64,000 nt of DNA from Mesorhizobium sp. NFR06. Its GTDB lineage: Bacteria; Pseudomonadota; Alphaproteobacteria; Rhizobiales; Rhizobiaceae. The position numbers and the translations under genes are program-made. The notes beneath the pieces were generated by a model. That model was given only the letters and a program-made list of their open reading frames with translations. It was not told the DNA's origin and searched no databases. Below are positions 62,062 to 64,000 of this stretch, piece after piece. The stretch covers positions 62,001-126,000 of the forward strand of contig NZ_FOVT01000011.1 in NCBI RefSeq assembly GCF_900115245.1. The letters are read 5' to 3'. Position 1 is the first letter of the stretch, and every line of letters begins with the position of its first letter.

Positions 62062-62871
62062 ATGTCGGCCATAGACGGCGCGGTGGCGCCAGCATCAGCC
62101 ACGCAAACGCTGCAGCATGCCGTCTCCCACATGGTGGAAGCCGTCAACCGCGCCAGCTTTGCGGAAACGCCCTTCTGGCATCTGGAGATGAAGGATGTTT
62201 TCCCGGCGGACCTCTATAAGCGAATGCGCGCCGCCATGCCCGAAGCGCGCGAGTATCGCGCGCTCAAGGGGCGCAACAACGTGAATATCAAGGCCGACGG
62301 CACCGCAACGCGGATCAAGATCGACCTCTACCCCGAATATATCCGCCATCTGCCCAGTGACAAACGGGCAGTCTGGTCCCTGGTCGGAAAGGCGCTGCAT
62401 GCGCCGGAACTGAAAGACGCGTTCATGCGCCGCCTCGCCCCGGGATTGGAGCGCAGGTTCGGGCCGGACTTCATGAAGGTCGGCATGTATCCGGTGCCGA
62501 TGCTTACGCGCGATGTGGCGGGCTACAAGATCGGCTTCCACACCGACACGAAATGGAAGGGCATCACCGTCCAGTTTTACCTGCCGGAGGACGACAGCAT
62601 CAATCACATCGGCACGCGCTTCGCCCAGCGCAGGCCGGACGGGCGTTTTGAAATGTCTCACCGGATGCCGTTTTCCCCGAATACGGGCTATGCCTTTGCT
62701 GTCGGCACCGACACCTGGCACGCGGTCGATACCGTCGGGCCGGAGGTCCGCACCCGCGACAGCATCCTGCACACCTATTTCGTCGACAACACCGCGACGC
62801 TCAAGATCCGCAACCGAAGCAAGCGCGCGGCCAATTTCCTGATGAACGAAGTCCGCCACGTCGGCCGCTGA
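62062..62871 (+). CDS. 2-Oxoglutarate/Fe(II) oxygenase-like protein
   Basis: A 269-residue protein with an HxD...H facial-triad pattern (FHTDTKWKG, later WHAVDTVGP) and an arginine in RTRDSILHTYF, as in prolyl-hydroxylase-like 2OG oxygenases. The N-terminal FWHLEMKDVFPADLYKRM recalls the small family of such enzymes near cell-surface genes. ATG 62062 fits the ribosome site better than 62056. Substrate unknown. Confidence 0.7.
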   Translation: MSAIDGAVAPASATQTLQHAVSHMVEAVNRASFAETPFWHLEMKDVFPADLYKRMRAAMPEAREYRALKGRNNVNIKADGTATRIKIDLYPEYIRHLPSDKRAVWSLVGKALHAPELKDAFMRRLAPGLERRFGPDFMKVGMYPVPMLTRDVAGYKIGFHTDTKWKGITVQFYLPEDDSINHIGTRFAQRRPDGRFEMSHRMPFSPNTGYAFAVGTDTWHAVDTVGPEVRTRDSILHTYFVDNTATLKIRNRSKRAANFLMNEVRHVGR

Positions 62872-62904
62872 CGTCCTGGCGGCGGGCCTCGCCGGCCGAA
62901 ACGG

Positions 62905-63915
62905 TCAGTCCTGGTGCAGGATGAATTCCAGGTAGAGGTTGCGTTGCAGGATCGAATGGTTGTCGTCGGATATCAGCGACACCATCAGCGCGCCGTCGTC
63001 TCGGGTCCAGACGTCGAGCCCTTCCATATTGTCGATCTGGTAGGCCATATCGGCCTCGATCAGCACCGGCCCGTCGGCGACCGCGCCCTTTTTAACGCTC
63101 TCGCCATAGATGCGCCGCAGCCGCATCTTCACCCCGCGCGCGATCGAGAAGCTGCGCTCCAGAAGCAGCAGATCGCCGCCCGGCAGGAAGGCGCCGTCGG
63201 TGATGTCGAAATCGCCGTCGCGCTTGACGCTGAAGATCCCCTTATGCGGCCCTTCGATAACGGCGGCATAGACGTTGCCTGCCTCGTCGAGGCTCCTCTC
63301 CGAAACCACGACCAGGCCGCCCGCGTGCTGCCCATCACGGTTGGCGTGGGCGACGGTCTCGAAGCCGCGGTTCTGGCGCAGCTCCCGGGCGGGAACTAGG
63401 TAATCGAGCTGCTTGAACGGCGCTTTCATGTCGTCGGCATCGATCTTGAACTGGGCGACACGATGGTCGCGCTCGAAGCCAACGGTGGCGATGCCGTCCT
63501 TCACCGCAAGCCCTTCCGCGTCGACTTCCCATTTCCTGTCGATCGGACGGCCCCAAGCATCGACCATCTGCTGCACGCGGAAATTCTTCACGCCCGACGG
63601 ACGTTTGTCGGCGTCACGCGTGATCGTGCCGAAAAACCAGAAACCCGTATCGGCGACGCCGATGAAATCGCTGCCATGCTTCAGGAAGCGAAACGCCGAC
63701 AGCGCGCCGAAATCGCCCGCCGGCGAGGTCATTTCCAGCCCGCCGGCGAATTCGAACGGCCCGAACCGCGTCTCGTCGTGGCCGATATGGAACTGGCTGA
63801 TCGGCCGCGCCGAAATCTCGACCGGCTCGACAACGGTTCGCTGGGCGGCAATCGCCGGCGAGGCGCAGGCCAGCATGCAGGCGGCAAGCGCCCGCAGCGC
63901 ACGCGAAAAGATCAT
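62905..63915 (-). CDS. Esterase-like phytase-family exported protein
   Basis: A 336-residue protein with signal peptide (cut after AIA, ~23) and the beta-propeller pattern of the 'esterase-like activity of phytase' family (LEMTSPAGDFGALSAFRFL, DAEGLAVKDG, MEGLDVWTRDDGALMVSLISDDN). Predicted periplasmic phosphoesterase. Its ATG overlaps the stop of the upstream gene (ATGA). Confidence 0.83.
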   Translation of the reverse strand: MIFSRALRALAACMLACASPAIAAQRTVVEPVEISARPISQFHIGHDETRFGPFEFAGGLEMTSPAGDFGALSAFRFLKHGSDFIGVADTGFWFFGTITRDADKRPSGVKNFRVQQMVDAWGRPIDRKWEVDAEGLAVKDGIATVGFERDHRVAQFKIDADDMKAPFKQLDYLVPARELRQNRGFETVAHANRDGQHAGGLVVVSERSLDEAGNVYAAVIEGPHKGIFSVKRDGDFDITDGAFLPGGDLLLLERSFSIARGVKMRLRRIYGESVKKGAVADGPVLIEADMAYQIDNMEGLDVWTRDDGALMVSLISDDNHSILQRNLYLEFILHQD

Positions 63916-64000
63916 CCGGCGCGTCGCAAGCCGCCGCGCCTGGTGTCGCGCGCGCTCTCCTCGCCGAACAGCGAGGCGAGTTGCTCGGTCATGGCGCCTG
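63912..64000 (-). CDS. cobT: Probable C-terminus of cobaltochelatase subunit CobT (partial)
   Basis: Twenty-eight codons read in from the window edge: AMTEQLASLFGEESARDTRR and a short basic tail. This ending resembles the last residues of the CobT VWA domain, and rhizobial cobT is often followed by a phytase-like esterase gene. Only this fragment is visible, so the assignment is provisional. Confidence 0.55.
   Translation of the reverse strand, partial: GAMTEQLASLFGEESARDTRRGGLRRAG

Overview
The window is a high-GC chromosomal segment of an alphaproteobacterium of the order Hyphomicrobiales (Rhizobiales), most probably Mesorhizobium or a close relative. This rests on gene neighbourhoods (argH next to tlpA, a small lipoprotein and lysA; ftsE-ftsX-ydcF; hisC-tyrC opposite a SAM-II-controlled metX-metW; a probable cobT end followed by a phytase-like esterase), on alphaproteobacterial RNA elements and on dispersed palindromic repeats that look typical of mesorhizobia. 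No rRNA, tRNA, CRISPR array, prophage or transposase was found.

Layout. 1-1680: start of a PAS sensor protein, then an nrsF-sigF type anti-sigma/ECF sigma pair with its own promoter. 1954-7396: the most striking locus, a guanidine-utilisation operon. A sigma-54-type promoter leads into a guanidine-I (ykkC) riboswitch, followed by an ABC importer (binding protein, permease, ATPase), a ureohydrolase that looks like the nickel-dependent guanidine hydrolase GdmH, an unrecognised protein with 15 histidines in its first 32 residues, and a HupE/UreJ nickel permease. The cluster appears to couple guanidine sensing, uptake and hydrolysis to nickel supply. 7548-11718: a possible 24-residue peptide and an Fe(III) ABC importer. 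11738-18243: ugp glycerol-3-phosphate importer with a frameshifted ugpA, flanked by a metallophosphoesterase and an endonuclease/exonuclease/phosphatase-family enzyme. 18418-20874: MHYT-GGDEF-EAL protein. 20880-24601: tlpA, argH, lipoprotein, lysA.

24617-34647: mixed housekeeping and regulatory genes (ArsR, threonine dehydratase-like, DUF4175, VOC protein, LysR, a candidate small RNA at 30015-30108, EamA permease, response regulator, hpt, ftsE, ftsX). 34804-43304: ydcF and plsC separated by a PNPOx/AhpD/LysR block, then LysE exporter, aldo/keto reductase, ChaC, DUF2125 protein and a PfkB kinase. 43624-47837: tyrC and hisC opposite the SAM-II riboswitch, metX and metW. 47880-50313: DUF1330 protein, a glycosyltransferase pseudogene with several frameshifts, DUF1194 protein. 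50360-64000: SbmA/YddA-type ABC protein, methyltransferase, glyoxalase II, cupin, lysoplasmalogenase-like and EamA membrane proteins, DUF3108, rpmB, queuosine-precursor transporter, spermidine-synthase-like protein, ArsR-SRPBCC pair, large membrane protein, 2OG-Fe oxygenase-like protein, phytase-like esterase and the likely C-terminus of cobT.

Two genes are broken in the sequence as given (ugpA and the glycosyltransferase). Several palindromic repeats sit at gene 3' ends and supply the stop codons.
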